Shown here: piece after piece, positions 10,501 to 21,147 of the stretch | How positions within the stretch are numbered: the first letter of the stretch is position 1 | Layout of the letters: every line of letters starts with the position of its first letter | From: Actinostola sp. cb2023 | Taxonomy: Eukaryota; Cnidaria; Anthozoa; Actiniaria; Actinostolidae | Assembly (NCBI GenBank): GCA_033675265.1 | Contig: JAUJYZ010001447.1 | Span: 325,501-389,500 of the forward strand | Length of the DNA: 64,000 nucleotides | Direction of reading: 5' to 3' | The notes under the pieces: model-generated | What the model was told of the DNA's origin: nothing | The model's input: only the letters and a program-made list of their open reading frames with translations | Databases searched by the model: none | Made by a program: the position numbers and the translations under genes

Positions 10501-13500
10501 TGATGGTTGCTGGCGATGGTTGTTGGTGATGGTGATGGTGATGGTAATGGTTGGTGATGGTGGTTGCTGGTGATGATGGTGGTGATGGTTGCTGGTGATG
10601 GTTGCTGGTTGCTGGTGTTGGTTGTTGGTTGCTGGTGTTGGTGATGATGGTGACGTGGTTGCTGGTGATGGCTGTTGGTGATGGTTGCTGGTGATGGTTG
10701 TTGGTTGTTGGTGTTGATGATGATGATGAAGATGATGATGATGATGATGGTTGCTGGCGATGGTTGTTGGTGATGGTGATGGTAATGGTTGGTGATGGTG
10801 GTTGCTGGTGATGATGATGGTGTTGGTGACTGCGATGGTTGTTGGTGATGGTGATGGGGTTGCTGGCAATGATCATCACTTCTGATGATGGACTTTGTGG
10901 TGATGGTTGCTGGTGATGGTGATGGGGTTGCTGGCAATGATCACTTCTGATGATGGACTTTGTGGTGATGGTTGCTGGTGATGGTGATGGGGTTGCTGGC
11001 AATGATCACTTCTGATGATGGACTTTGTGGTGATGGTTGCTGGTGATGGTGGTTGGTGACTTTGATCGTTGTTGGTGATGGTGATGTTGATGGTTGCCGG
11101 TCATGGTCACTGGGAGTGGTGATGATGTTGGTGATGGTTTTTGGTGATGGTGGTGGTGATGGTGGTTGCTAGTGATGGTGATGGTGGTGATGGTGGTTGC
11201 TGGTGATGGTGGTTGCTGGTGATGGTGATGGTTGCTGGTGATGGTTGTTGGTGATGGTGATGGTTGTTGCTGGTGATGGTGATGGTGATGGTGGTTGTTG
11301 CTAGTGATAGTGGTGATGGTGGTTGCTGGTGATGGTGATGGTTGCTAGTAATGGTCACTGGTGATAATGGTTGCTGGTGATGGTGACGGTTATGAACATG
11401 CACGTTGCTATTTATTGGTGATATTCTAACCTTATACGTCAAACTTATATTTACATCATCCTAACAGGGAATTGTGAGCGTCAGCAGCGAAGGCCAAGGA
11501 GTGTGGCTGATGTATTCCAACGTCTTCTTTCCACCATTATCAGGGCAATCAATGGCAGACACTTCGACCAAAGAATGGCAATGGTTAGATGTCACTCCAT
11601 CACAATATGCTTATTTTGTGTGCGTTACAATCAAAGGTATACGTTTCTAAAAAGGTTTAAAGGTTTTACGTGACCGGTTGCTTGCATTCCTTTATATTTT
11701 CATTTTCATCACACATGCACTGGGGAAAACGCTCGCTCTCAACCACAGGCAGCCCAACCATTGCTTTCGAGGCCACTAAATAATTCAATTTAAAAATATA
11801 GGGAGCCCAACATAATACGTATTTCGCTCGCGCGCTCTCTACCACAGGAAACCCATCAACTGAAAAAGACGCGCGCATACGATTACAATATCTTTTTTTT
11901 AATTGAATTATATTTAGTAGCCACAAAGGCAATGGTTGGGCTGCCTGTGTCTCAACTGAATTTCCAACGAATTTCCAAGATTTGAAGAGCGCGCGTTTTT
12001 TCCAGTGATATGAATATTTTTCAAGTAGTACCCATAGGTTTTAATTAGCATTCTAAGCGCTCTGATCATTGTTATGGATAGTGGCGCTATATAAAATGTA
12101 TTATTATTATTATTATTATTATGAATTGATTCAATTTGCGTTATTTTACGTTCGAATAGAGGAGAAGCAATTACAAGACATCATGGAGTTGCTAGCTTTC
12201 AGTCAGGCATTTGTACACGTTCGTCGAATATCCCCATCAAGCATCTTCAACAAGTTTCTTACAATTGAACAAGCGACACACATCAAGAAGTTGGATAAAG
12301 CAGGGACTTTTAAAAAGAACTGTATATACTCCATGCCTTCTGCCTTCGATCAAAATTGCTATCTGTCAAACGACATTTCAGAAAAGGTCAGTAAGAGATT
12401 CTATCAGAAAATATCGTTTATCGCTGAATCAATATAGAATACAGCATACAGTGGGAAAGGATTTAAAAAATGTGGCATGATTTTTCGTGGATTCAGCACA
12501 AACCGGTCCTTTCAATTAAAAGCTGATTGTGTCATATAATAAATACGTGTTTTCCTTTTCCTTGCAAAGTGATAATAACTTATGCATGGGTTAATACTTT
12601 TCATATAGATTTCCTACTTCTCACGCAATCGCTACATAACTTCTGGTTACCATCAGTTTTGCTTTGAGACTGCCAAGACGAAGAAGGCAGTGCTTCGCTC
12701 AAAGCCATTGTGGCCAAACTTCCCTGGGTCAGATATACCGCAGTCCCAAATGCTTGCTGTCACTGTACTAGGAGCACAACCCATGTCATGTTTTGGTGAT
12801 TTACTCCTGATGAAAGACAAACCTGGTAAAAGTTCGTTAGTGGTTTGCTTCCAACATAAGGACTTGTGGCATAAGCTGAAACTCGAAGGATTTGAATCTC
12901 TTGAAAACTGTTTGCCGCACGCGACTGATGGAAACATCACAGTGTTGTCAACCATCTCCCCAGACATTCCTCAGTTTACAGTGCCGCTTATGATTGGCGA
13001 TTACCACCACATGGCTGTAGGGAGGTAACGTGATCACCACGACTTTTGTGTTTGCACCTATATGCTTGCCTGTGTACATTAGCGGTTTTTAGGGGTTTGG
13101 GGAGAGGTGAAAGGGGAGGGGAAAAGAGCTACGCAGGCTACACCAATGCTTGATTGATGGCATAATTCTGCATCTTTGTTTCAGTGTTCCTAATGATAAA
13201 GAAACATTTCAAGACGACCAACTGACTCTTTCTGATGGTTTCGATGAAGATCTTTTCTTAGAAGAGCTATTGGCATTTCCACAAGGGGTACGGAGGGTCC
13301 CGCCTCCAGTAGAACAACGCAAAACACGTTCAACAAAGAAACCCCGCAAAAATACTGTGACCAAGGTGGAAAATCTGTGGACTTTTGACGAGAAAGTAAG
13401 ACACAACGACGACCCTGTGTTGGCTCTTTTCTGTTTCGACTGGTGCAGCCATTGCAGGAATTTTAGATCGCAATTTAGAAAGATGGCCCAACATCCCAGT

Positions 13501-14361
13501 TTGAAGAACGTCACTTTCGTAGATGTTGATCTGAAGATGAATCATTTGCCAACATCTTTTGATGTCTTTGAATCCCCAACACTTCGCTACAAACCAGCAA
13601 GCTATGGATTCAACAGTCAAAGAAAGTTTAATGACTATGATTTGGCTGGTTATAGAACTGTGGAAGGGCAGCTCAACCTTCAAAATATTCTCCATGAAGT
13701 TCAGAATGCAAAATTTTCAACAACTCCGTCCAAGAAAGAGGAGGATTTCTATGACTTGGAGGAAACGCACAGTGAAAACAAAGGGGCGTTTGCTCGCACA
13801 TCAAACCGCACAGTTCTTCGTAATCTTGTGATGGGGATAAGAACAAGCCCAAAGATCCATAGAATAACAGCTAAAAGTATCAACAATGTTTTATCTACTG
13901 ATGTATTCACCAATATAATCGAAGGTCTCGTTGGTACTTCAAAATCATCGACTGCAACGACTGAATTCCTAAACAACATCCTAACAAGTCTTCAAAAGCT
14001 GAAACACCACAACAGCGAAGAGCAATGGAAGGAAAACCCATTATCCAAGAATGTTTGGAAGAATGAAGTTTACACTCGACCAAACAGAAGACAACAAGGT
14101 GCATTCAAGGCCATCTGCAGTTCCCTCACGAAGGCACTTGAAGACACATCAGTTGAATTGCAACAAATGAAAGGAAAGAAGAAAGGTCAGTTATTTTCAA
14201 GCTTCAAAAACAACCTGGACAAGCACTTCAAGTTACTTCAAGGAGAGATACACAAAAAGGAATCAGGGAAGTCGCTCTTTGAACCAGTTCAGAAAATGTT
14301 ACAGTTTGTAGGTCTTTTGAAGCTGAACAAGAGGGACTTTACGTATTCTTGCACAAAATAA
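7571..14361 (+). CDS. secreted DNase II-like protein fused to a PDI/thioredoxin-like domain
   Basis: Six phase-compatible exons: 7571-7750, 10056-10196, 11468-11636, 12160-12386, 12609-13024 and 13185-14361, encoding 769 residues. The ATG at 7571 is preferred because it opens directly on a hydrophobic signal peptide (residues 1-24) before Cys27; an in-frame ATG at 7508 is less likely. Residues 27-163 follow DNase II landmarks: GLSYHYYD, NPLAKTV, DYFAYTND, GVWLMYSNVFFPP and YFVCV. DNase II is a lysosomal or secreted endonuclease with two His-x-Lys motifs. Here the first motif aligns to Ile-Asp-Lys (104-106), so activity is doubtful. Residues about 440-545 form a thioredoxin fold with WCSHC (Cys465, Cys468) and a cis-Pro segment ESPTL. 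A helical, basic tail follows, ending without KDEL. AATAAA lies at about 14396. The exon structure and the DNase II similarity are fairly sure; the function of the fusion is unknown. Confidence 0.75.
7765..9655. repeat. 94-bp tandem array (about 20 copies) in intron 1 of the DNase II-like gene
   Basis: The unit includes CGAAGCAAAAGCTTCG, a perfect 6-bp-stem hairpin, followed by CGTCCACACTAACG, TTTCACCCTTCCACACTAATG and CTTTGCTTTTATCG. Successive hairpins at 8049 and 8143 are 94 bp apart. Copies differ by a few bases, small insertions and frame, so open frames across it are artefacts. It begins within about 20 bp of the exon 1 donor. Confidence 0.95.
9656..10055. other. rest of intron 1, nothing recognised
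   Basis: The sequence continues the array's theme at its start (TTTTCCAGTCCAAACTAGC at about 9724 resembles the unit's GTCCACACTA). The remainder is unique intron ending in the acceptor TTTTCATGTTAG. Confidence 0.5.
10235..11400. repeat. GGTGAT/TGCTGG-rich compound minisatellite in intron 2
   Basis: A strand-asymmetric, G+T-rich run built from GGTGATGGT and GGTTGCTGGTGATGG. It holds three longer units sharing TGGCAATGATCA, TCTGATGATGGACTTTGTGG, starting near 10863, 10931 and 10995. Long His/Ser/Pro/Thr-rich frames on the minus strand are products of this composition and are not called as genes. Confidence 0.95.
11744..11949. mobile_element. foldback miniature element with 7-bp target duplication TCTCAAC
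   Basis: It starts CACAGGCAGCCCAACC and ends GGTTGGGCTGCCTGTG. It is flanked on both sides by TCTCAAC. It lies in intron 3 of the DNase II-like gene. Internal motifs TACCACAGGAAACCCAT and GGGAGCCCAACATAATACG are shared with the copy at 39081-39426. No transposase is present. Confidence 0.9.
12076..12125 (+). mobile_element. 3' tail of a short retroposon, GCGCTATATAAA(ATT)n
   Basis: The sequence GGCGCTATATAAAATG followed by ATT repeats recurs as AGCGCTATATAAATAAATA near 57676. This pattern is typical of the 3' end of a SINE-like retroposon; the 5' part is not recognised. Confidence 0.45.
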
Positions 14362-14441
14362 ACAACACTAAAACATTAATCAACAACTCAGTTGAAAATA
14401 AAAGATCGCTTACTGATACTTTAAATAATGGTCTCTTGTTT

Positions 14442-14948
14442 AAAGTGCAACTGAAATGAAATATTTTATTGCATGTTATAATATAGATTATTCAAAGAAA
14501 TAATGTTATCATAAATATATTTTTGTAAAATGATTGCTTTCTAAGATATTCAAGAAAAACATGTTGCAGAGTGTGACGTCACAAGGTTTGTAAAGTACTT
14601 TGTTTCTCTCAAATCATCTAAATGTCTTTTGACTTTTACACTGGAAAAATAACTAGATCGAACATCAAACAACTTTTAGCTGAGTAAAAGTGCACATCGT
14701 ATGCCTGCAAAAAAGCTAAAAATTGTTTGATGTTCTTTTCTTTTTCCAGTGTAAAAGTCAAAATACATTTAGAGGATTTGAGTGAAACAAAGTACTTTAC
14801 AAACCTTGTGACGTCACACTCTGCAACATGTTTTTCTTGAATATCTTAGAAAGCAACAATTTTACAAAAATATGTTTATCATAACATTATTTCTTTGAAT
14901 AATCTATAATATAAAATGCAATAAAATATTTCATTTCAATTGCACTTT
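14442..14948. mobile_element. long-arm foldback element in the 3' flank of the DNase II-like gene
   Basis: Left arm AAAGTGCAACTGAAATGAAAT and right arm ATTTCATTTCAATTGCACTTT. The arms extend for about 200 bp each and include TTGTGACGTCACA-type sequence (14572 and 14808). The loop lies around 14680-14720. Its ends resemble those of the TTAA family at 25080 and 55368 (AAAGTGC...GCACTTT). Confidence 0.9.
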
Positions 14949-15150
14949 TTAAAAGTGGTGGGGGTAGGGTACGTTCAATCCCTGAAAATAAGCCTTTTCC
15001 CTCGACAAATCACAAAGTAAGTGACAGTAGAAGAAATTTAACACATTATAGTGTCTTTATGTGAATAAATAAGACACTGGGACCAAGTTTTGAGACATAT
15101 ATTGAACACATAAATCGCTTGAAATTTGACTCTAATCGTCGTACTGATAA

Positions 15151-15336
15151 CACAGGCAGCCCAAGCAGAAATTCAGTAAAAAAATAAAATTGGAAATAAA
15201 GTATTTTTTCCCCCCTATACACCTTTGTTGTCTGTTAACTTAACCTGCCTGGTGATTTTTTTTCCGAAATATATATTTTCACAAAGGTGTATAGGGGAAA
15301 AAATACTTTACTGAATTTATGCTTGGGCTCCCTGTG
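15151..15336. mobile_element. foldback miniature element with 7-bp target duplication CTGATAA
   Basis: It begins CACAGGCAGCCCAAGC and ends GCTTGGGCTCCCTGTG. CTGATAA directly flanks both ends. The arms include the CCCCTATACACCTTTGT / ACAAAGGTGTATAGGGG pair. A further family end, TTGGGCTGCCTGTG, lies at about 15359. Confidence 0.9.
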
Positions 15337-15384
15337 CTGATAATGCTAATAGTAGAGATTGGGCTGCCTGTGACATGATTCGAG

Positions 15385-15445
15385 GACAAAAAGTGCTAAG
15401 TCATCGTTCGACGACTAGAAGTGCCAAGTCATCGTTCGATTATTA
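15385..15445. repeat. AGTGCTAAGTCATCGTTCGACGACTAG repeat pair
   Basis: Two tandem copies of a 28-30 bp sequence (GTGCTAAGTCATCGTTCGA and GTGCCAAGTCATCGTTCGA). Related copies occur at about 60609-60725, so this is a dispersed family. Confidence 0.7.
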
Positions 15446-15972
15446 TAGTGCCCTATACGGTGTTAAAATAAAGGTTTGAACTCTGAAAACACTTCGAAAG
15501 TTTTATACTTCACACCAATAAAAGGCCTCAATTCTATTGATTAACTTTTTTCCTTGTTACGTAGAACCCGAGATATGAATACAAATAAACTGCTTGATCG
15601 ACCGGCTAGCGTGACAGATGAACGATCTTGGCGTCACACGCTTGAACTACGAAAACACTTTTGTGTGTTCACCTCAATTCTATTTATCAACTTAAGTTTT
15701 ATAGTTCCTTGTTTATACGTAGAACCCGAGATTTTTGCATCAACCGAATGTTTGGTGATTAATTTTGTGATATTTTCTTCAAACGCATTTGTCAAATGCA
15801 TACGCGTTTTTTTTTTCAAACGCAACGCACTCGCAAAATTAATGCGTTTTTTGGTTCGCTTTATTCTGACCGGTACTGTATACGTAGTAGTGTAGAAGCC
15901 AAACTTCACGCTAATGGAGCATCTAGTTTTTAATAGACTTGAAATAGTTGTGCTGGATGTGACTCCTATTGA

Positions 15973-16562
15973 TTATTTCTTCTCGCTTTGTTTGCTGTCC
16001 AGGTAAAGCTCATAACCAAGTCCAGCTATTACAGCTATTAGAGTAGATCCTTGTGCAAGAACGCGAGCTCTCATCATTTGTTGCTGCATCTTTGTATTTC
16101 CTCTTAAGAATGAAAATAGACCATAGCCGAGGGCACCAACTGTTAGCAGACATCCTGGAAGTGACAATGCAAATCAAATCAAATCAAATCAAATCAAAAG
16201 ACTTTATTTTATGAGGGTGACACTAAACAGTCTCAGACTGATAAACTTGTGGCCCTCTAACCTAAACTAAATAAATCTATAAATCTATAAATATAATTAT
16301 ATAACAGTTTTTTATGTTCGATTGGCATAACTCTACTCTTTATTCTGTAACATTTTTCACTGCACTTTTTAATTTAGGATGGTAATACTAGATTTTACCA
16401 GGGACCATCAACGAAATAATTCATTTCATGTGCTGATAACCTACCTATAGGAATAAAAGGATTGCCTTTTACTTTTCTTAAAAGTTTCTCCTTCGCTGTC
16501 TCATCCCTCACAGACTCCCATTGAACTGGAGGTTTCCTTATTTTCTCTTCGATCGGCGCCAT
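15973..16562 (-). CDS. HIGD2A: HIG1-domain mitochondrial protein (HIGD2A-like)
   Basis: Two exons on the minus strand, 16445-16562 and 15973-16154, joined phase 1 with GTAGG donor and CTTCCAG acceptor, give 99 residues. The N-terminal part is charged; residues from about 40 read NPFIPIGCLLTVGALGYG, then FLRGNTKMQQQMMRARVLAQG, then a second hydrophobic helix. This is the HIG1 hypoxia-induced domain: two inner-membrane helices around a short loop. Family members help assemble or regulate cytochrome c oxidase and respiratory supercomplexes. Length and the QMMRARVLAQG block favour HIGD2A over HIGD1. It faces MRPL35 head to head. Its intron carries a retroposon fragment. Confidence 0.88.
16168..16300. 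mobile_element. retroposon 3'-end fragment with (AAATC)n
   Basis: AAATC pentamers are followed by GACTTTATTTTATGAGGGTGAC and CAGACTGATAAACTTGTGGCCCTC. A related block, CTTTATTTACTGAGGGTAAAAC...GGACTGATGAACTTGAGGTCCTC, lies at about 51672-51727. A simple-repeat tail with a repeated unique block suggests a LINE or SINE 3' end. It is in the HIGD2A-like intron. Confidence 0.55.
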
Positions 16563-16636
16563 CTTGTTCTAATCTCGTATTGCATGATGGGTTATATTGA
16601 TCCAGTCTCTCTCGGTCCCACGAGGAATAATCCAAA
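16563..16636. promoter_or_regulatory. compact shared promoter of HIGD2A-like and MRPL35
   Basis: Only 74 bp separate the two ATGs, which are on opposite strands. The interval holds GCATGATGGG and no TATA box. A divergent, short, TATA-less promoter is usual for paired housekeeping genes, and both products are mitochondrial. Co-regulation is inferred. Confidence 0.6.
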
Positions 16637-17357
16637 ATGGCGGCTGGTTTGTTGAAGTTTTCTTCATTTCCTGCGATTTATGGTCGAGGATTGCTAAGAC
16701 TGGGTGAGTCTTGTATGCCAAAAGATTGTGTTTACTTGGGTACTGATGCTTAGTAGTTCTTCCATCGTATTTATGTAATAATTGTTGGATATTTTGCTGA
16801 ATCTCAGTAAAATTGACTGTGACCTCTCCCGTGTTTTCTACCCGTTTCTATTGACTATAATGCCTGATCGAGACGTATATATTTAGTTTCTAGCTCAAGA
16901 GCCTTCTCTATTCTTCCCAAGGCCTCTGGTCATTGTGGCAATATGTTTTCCTTTGGCTCTGGTTTGCGTAGACCAGGTATTTATTCACCATTGTTTCTTC
17001 AACCGTATTCAAAACAAATGCAAGTACAGAGAAAGGAGTTGAGCATTTATTCAACTATACGGCCGCACAATGGAATTATAACAAACCCAGGACTTTTAGG
17101 AAAACAAGTTCAAAGTACATCGTGGTGTAAAACAAGATGTATCACACTACTGAGCAAACTTGGTAAAAGAAAAACATGCAAGGCTGTAGCTAAACGATTT
17201 CACCGCACAGGGAATGGGAAACTAAAGAGATGGAGAGCTGGGAAGAATCATAACATGATGAAAAAGAGGATTTAAGAGAAGGAAACAGTTGAAGAAACCA
17301 ACATATGTTTCTAAACAGCAACTAAAACTGCTTAATAAGATGTTGAATGGATGGTAA
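16637..17357 (+). CDS. MRPL35: mitochondrial large ribosomal subunit protein bL35m, with a frame break
   Basis: Exon 1 is 16637-16703 (donor GTGAGT). Exon 2 probably starts at 16902 to keep phase. Exon 2 carries KAVAKRFHRTGNGKLKRW and AGKNHNM, the conserved basic core of bacterial-type ribosomal protein L35, which binds 23S-like rRNA in the large subunit. The open frame stops at TAA 17273-17275. In the next frame the expected L35 C-terminus resumes at once (KRRKQLKKP, then QLKLLNKMLNGW and a stop at 17355-17357). One extra base near 17270 therefore breaks the gene in this sequence. Because both sides are conserved, an assembly indel is more likely than decay. A mitochondrial targeting peptide is expected in the first 80 residues. 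Confidence 0.85.
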
Positions 17358-18085
17358 AAAAATATGTTTTGAAATTTCTACCATCAAACTTGTATTTTAA
17401 AAGCAGCAACCTTTTATTCAATGGTCACTTATTTAAGTCCTCTATGAAGACTAGCTGCAGACACCTTTTCGCTGGTCGCTATGATCGATGTTGCAATTGA
17501 CAATTGAAATTTGGTCATGACATTGATACATGTATCTCTTCTTGCTATGTACATGTAGGTAGACTGTTTTTAATTCGAAAAGGAGACCAATCAGGTATTT
17601 TAAGATTAAAAACATCATATTCGTTTTATTAGTCAGCCAATAGATTTGACTGTAGATACAAAGTTTGAAATGGAGATTGAAGTGAACTGCATGTACATGA
17701 CTCTTCCATGCCTAGCCTGTTAGTGAATGTCTTGGGTTTTTAAACATGGTTTTCAATGTAAATAGTTGATTGCAACTGAGATTCTTTCCTTACCTCCTTA
17801 TTAAAATCAAAAATTTCCAATATGGTTATCTGAAATGTCTTGGTATATCCCGATCTGCATGTACATGTATATATATGCATTCATACAAGCAATCTACACA
17901 AGCTTGAGTCTACCTCAGATACATGTATGATGTGTCCTGCAGAAACTTTACTTACTTGGTTATCTGGGAGTTCAAGACTGGTTTCTATGTCTATCTGTTC
18001 TCTATCTCAAGCTTACTAAGAACCTGAAGCTAAAAAAGATTTTAAAATGTGTTGGTACATGTGTTTAAACAATACAACATGAACA
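17358..18085. other. 3' flank of MRPL35, nothing recognised
   Basis: AT-rich sequence with no supported exon. ACATGTA hexamers are frequent (about 17519-17930). Confidence 0.4.
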
Positions 18086-18089
18086 ATGA

Positions 18090-18448
18090 ACTATCGAAAC
18101 CAGACGTCCTTTGAACTGGGTAAAAAAAAAACCAACGTCATGCTTCAATACTCCCAACTTGAGGTGGGTAGAAACGTTTGTCGGCTAACACTAAAATTCT
18201 TTCCTATTTCAGAATAGTTGCCATTGAAAAAAAACAGATATATGTAGTCTCCTCCCTTCTTTACAATAGTATCAATATAATGCTGCTTTTCCAGGGGCAA
18301 ACGTTCTTCTTTTCTAAGTAAACATCTTGGTGAAGATCAAAGTCGTTAATCACATGATCACTTTTCTACCCGCCTCAAGTTGGGAGTATTGAAGCGTGAC
18401 GTCAATGATTTTGTTTACCCAGTTCAAAGGACGTCTGGTTTCGATAGT
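18090..18448. mobile_element. foldback element, arms of about 80 bp
   Basis: Left arm ACTATCGAAACCAGACGTCC and right arm GGACGTCTGGTTTCGATAGT. A second matched block is CTTCAATACTCCCAACTTGA / TCAAGTTGGGAGTATTGAAG. No clear target duplication. Confidence 0.88.
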
Positions 18449-18793
18449 AACATGACACATCTCTTCTATCTACAGTCAGTTATACATGAAAGATTATAAT
18501 TCTGGTTTATTGTTTTCTTATAAGAATTGCATATTAATAAAATCTGTTATTACATTGGGTTATACAAACTAACAGTAATGTTACTGTATCTCATATATGT
18601 ATACAATAGGGATAATAATATTGGTTATATAATTGAAGGCTCCCTGCAAGAACAACATAAGTGATCTCTGATCAAAGTCTAAATTCTCCTCAAGATTCTT
18701 TGAATTTCAAAGGAGAATTTTAGTTTTGATCACAAGTCACTTACTCCGTTCTTACTGAAGGCTGAAGGTGGAAAAACTGACATGTAGCCTGGC

Positions 18794-18937
18794 CCCGGTT
18801 GTATGAAAGGTGGATAGTGCTATCTGTTGGATAAATCCTTATCCAGTGGATAACTTATTAGATAACAGCATCAACTTATCCACTGGATAAGGATTTATCC
18901 AACAGATAGCACTATACACCCTTTCATACAACCGGAG
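18794..18937. mobile_element. foldback element, CCGGTTGTATGAAAGGTGGATA family
   Basis: Ends are CCGGTTGTATGAAAGG and CCTTTCATACAACCGG, with TTATCCAGTGGATAA-type palindromes inside. A divergent second copy is at 59118-59258. Confidence 0.85.
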
Positions 18938-19465
18938 CTTGGTTTTCACCAATGACCCAATAATAACCATGAACACCAATTTGAGTATAAGAACCTTGCA
19001 TCCTGAGAAAATGAGCCTAAAGCACATGAAATGCTGTATAAAATGATGCTTGTGCTTATGCTAGGCTCATTTTCACAGTGAAATAACTTCTTTTGTGCTT
19101 AAATGTATATGTCTTAAATAAATATTATTTTACTCCCCCTATAATTATGTAATGGTCCCATACTTTCATGGCATGGATGGTAGGAGACAGTACTTGATGG
19201 CAAAGTGTAACTATTAACCAAACTATGTCACCTGTCAGTTTTTTTTTGGTACATGTATGTGACACAGTGTTTACTAATATGTTTTTTATATTTCAAAATC
19301 CATTGTATAAATTAAATACTTGAATATAAATACATTTGTTCTATAATTCATTTATAGTTTTCAATTATACAGTATCTACATAATAAAGGTGGTTTCCATT
19401 TGACCTGTCAGACATGTTAGTCCACAGAATGCACCAGTTTGGTCTTGATGGGACTGAATATCAAG

Positions 19466-19728
19466 GTACCGTATTTCCTCGATTAAGCATCCAGGGCATT
19501 TATTTCAAATTGTGTGGTCAGGGGGGTGTTTAAATGAGGAGGGGTGCTTAATTGCAGGGGGGATGTGTTATATAAAAATGTGATTTGACTTTATTGTAAT
19601 AAAAAGCAAGTCGTATGCCATATTCTGTAATCTCTTACTGTACCATATTTCTTGGGGGAGGGGAGGGGGGCACTCAATCGAAGGGGCACTTAATTGAGGG
19701 TGGGTGCTTAATCAAAGAAATACGGTAC
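19466..19728. mobile_element. foldback element, TACCGTATTTC ends
   Basis: Arms are GTACCGTATTTCCTCGATTAAGC and GCTTAATCAAAGAAATACGGTAC. The interior is G-rich with repeated GGGTGCTTAAT/GGGGCACTTAATT words. Confidence 0.8.
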
Positions 19729-19898
19729 TAGTCCTTTTTTGCATCCTGTCCATGTTCAAGATGATGGCTGTTTTTTTTCTTCATTAACTAGAAACTTTCA
19801 AAATTCTAATCACTGCACCATTTGATGGAGTCATTGTTCAATTGTTAGTATTATTTTATCATCTTTATTATTTTACAATGTTTTTTTATTATCATGTT

Positions 19899-20262
19899 TT
19901 ACTGATTTATGACTTGAGGGTTAGCATGTGTGTTACCAGTACTTGCATTACGTTTAAATAAATCTCTCAATGACCATGCTCTTTTTATAAGAACCTCGTC
20001 TGTAGAATTCTGATTCACACCAGTATCAATATCTAAATATATTAAACTAAGATCATCCTTAATTTCTTTGGTCTTAGTTTTATCTGTTTTAGTTGTTGAG
20101 CCTTGTTGTTCATCCTTAGTTTTATTTGTTTTAGTTTTTGTGTCTTGCGACTCATCCTCCATCCCTTCTGGAACCCCTCTGTCTGGGCCTGGCTTTAGCC
20201 GTCTCAGTCCACTGCCAGTGCTATTACATGTAGGTTTACCTGTATTAGTTTGCATGCCAGTC
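19899..20262 (-). CDS. candidate terminal coding exon, Lys/Thr-rich, unidentified
   Basis: The minus-strand exon has acceptor CATACATACAG and about 120 codons to a stop. It encodes a hydrophilic stretch with DTKTKTNKTK and TTKTDKTKTK repeats, then DDLSLIYLDIDTG and a basic amphipathic C-terminus. The entry phase (2) matches the donor of the candidate exon at 21507-21585. It could be the C-terminal exon of the large kinesin gene or of a separate gene. No domain is recognised. Confidence 0.4.
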
Positions 20263-20344
20263 CTGTATGTATGATAATTTAACAGCTTAATATTGTAACA
20301 TTTATAGAATAGCCACCTTACATGTATGTGACAGGGTCGTGACA

Positions 20345-20530
20345 AGGTACAGTATATCAGGGATCACATACTTGGGATTGGGATCACATATATGGGATCA
20401 GGATCATAAGACCCAAATCTGGGATCAAATATTTTTTCTGGGATCAATAAAATTTTGTTGGGATCAGGGATGAAAATTGAAAAAATATTTGGGATCAGGG
20501 ATCAAATTTTAGGGTCAAATAGGGGATCAT
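20345..20530. repeat. degenerate GGGATCA-rich repeat
   Basis: About ten occurrences of (G)GGATCA at irregular 15-30 bp spacing (GGGATCACATA, GGGATCAGGATCA, GGGATCAAATATT). It looks like a diverged minisatellite. Confidence 0.7.
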
Positions 20531-20685
20531 ATTCTGAGAACTGAAATACACCTTAGTTGGCACAACCCTAAATATGATATTATGTACGTATGATATATTT
20601 AGTTTTACCCATTTTATATCTCACTGTATTGTAAAAAAAAAAAAAAGGCCAGGCTGAGAGATTTCCTTTTAGTAATTTTTTTTTA

Positions 20686-20850
20686 CATAGTCATTTTTGT
20701 ACGAGTGGGAAACCTACGGCACCGTGACACTCAAATGGCTTCCTTTCTGAACCAATCAAAAAGCGTGCAGATGCATCTCATCCAATCAAACTCTTTCAAT
20801 ACTGCATGACACAGTACCGTAACTTTCCCACTCATACGAAAATGACTATG
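20686..20850. mobile_element. foldback element, CATAGTCATTTT ends
   Basis: Ends are CATAGTCATTTTTGTACGAGTGGGAAA and TTTCCCACTCATACGAAAATGACTATG. The internal segment (CCAATCAAACTCTTTCA...TACGGTAC words) is also found inverted at about 38815-38945. Confidence 0.8.
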
Positions 20851-20873
20851 ATGAAGGCATGATATGGTTTATA

Positions 20874-21147
20874 TATACACCTATTTCAATAAACGTTGTC
20901 GCGTTCAAAGCATCAAGCCAAGACTGAAGTGAATGCTGGTTTTGTGCTGGCAAATTATTCAGACCTATTTTCTATGGAACGAAGTACGATACGCAAACAA
21001 GCACGTGAAAATGTTCACATTTTGTAATTAGTCCTAAAGAAACAATTGTGATTTAAATAATTGTCAGCACATAACCAGCATTCGCTTCAGTCTTGGCTTG
21101 GTGCTTGTTGCTTTGAACGCGACAACGTTTTTTGAAATAGGTGTATA
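20874..21147. mobile_element. foldback element, TATACACCTATTTCAA family (copy 1)
   Basis: Ends are TATACACCTATTTCAATAAACGTTGTCGCG and CGCGACAACGTTTTTTGAAATAGGTGTATA. Inner arms pair CAAGCCAAGACTGAAG with CTTCAGTCTTGGCTTG. The same termini define the element at 25614-25987. TATA-bounded ends suggest a TA target (Tc1/mariner-like), which is inference. Confidence 0.85.

Noticed and set aside
10235..11002. Long His/Ser/Pro/Thr-rich frames of 160-255 codons on the minus strand
   Set aside because: They arise from the GGTGAT/TGCTGG minisatellite in intron 2 of the DNase II-like gene; several frames are open at once and none has a domain.
13209..14104. Minus-strand frames opposite exon 6 of the DNase II-like gene
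   Set aside because: Shadows of the coding strand with no splice context or domain.
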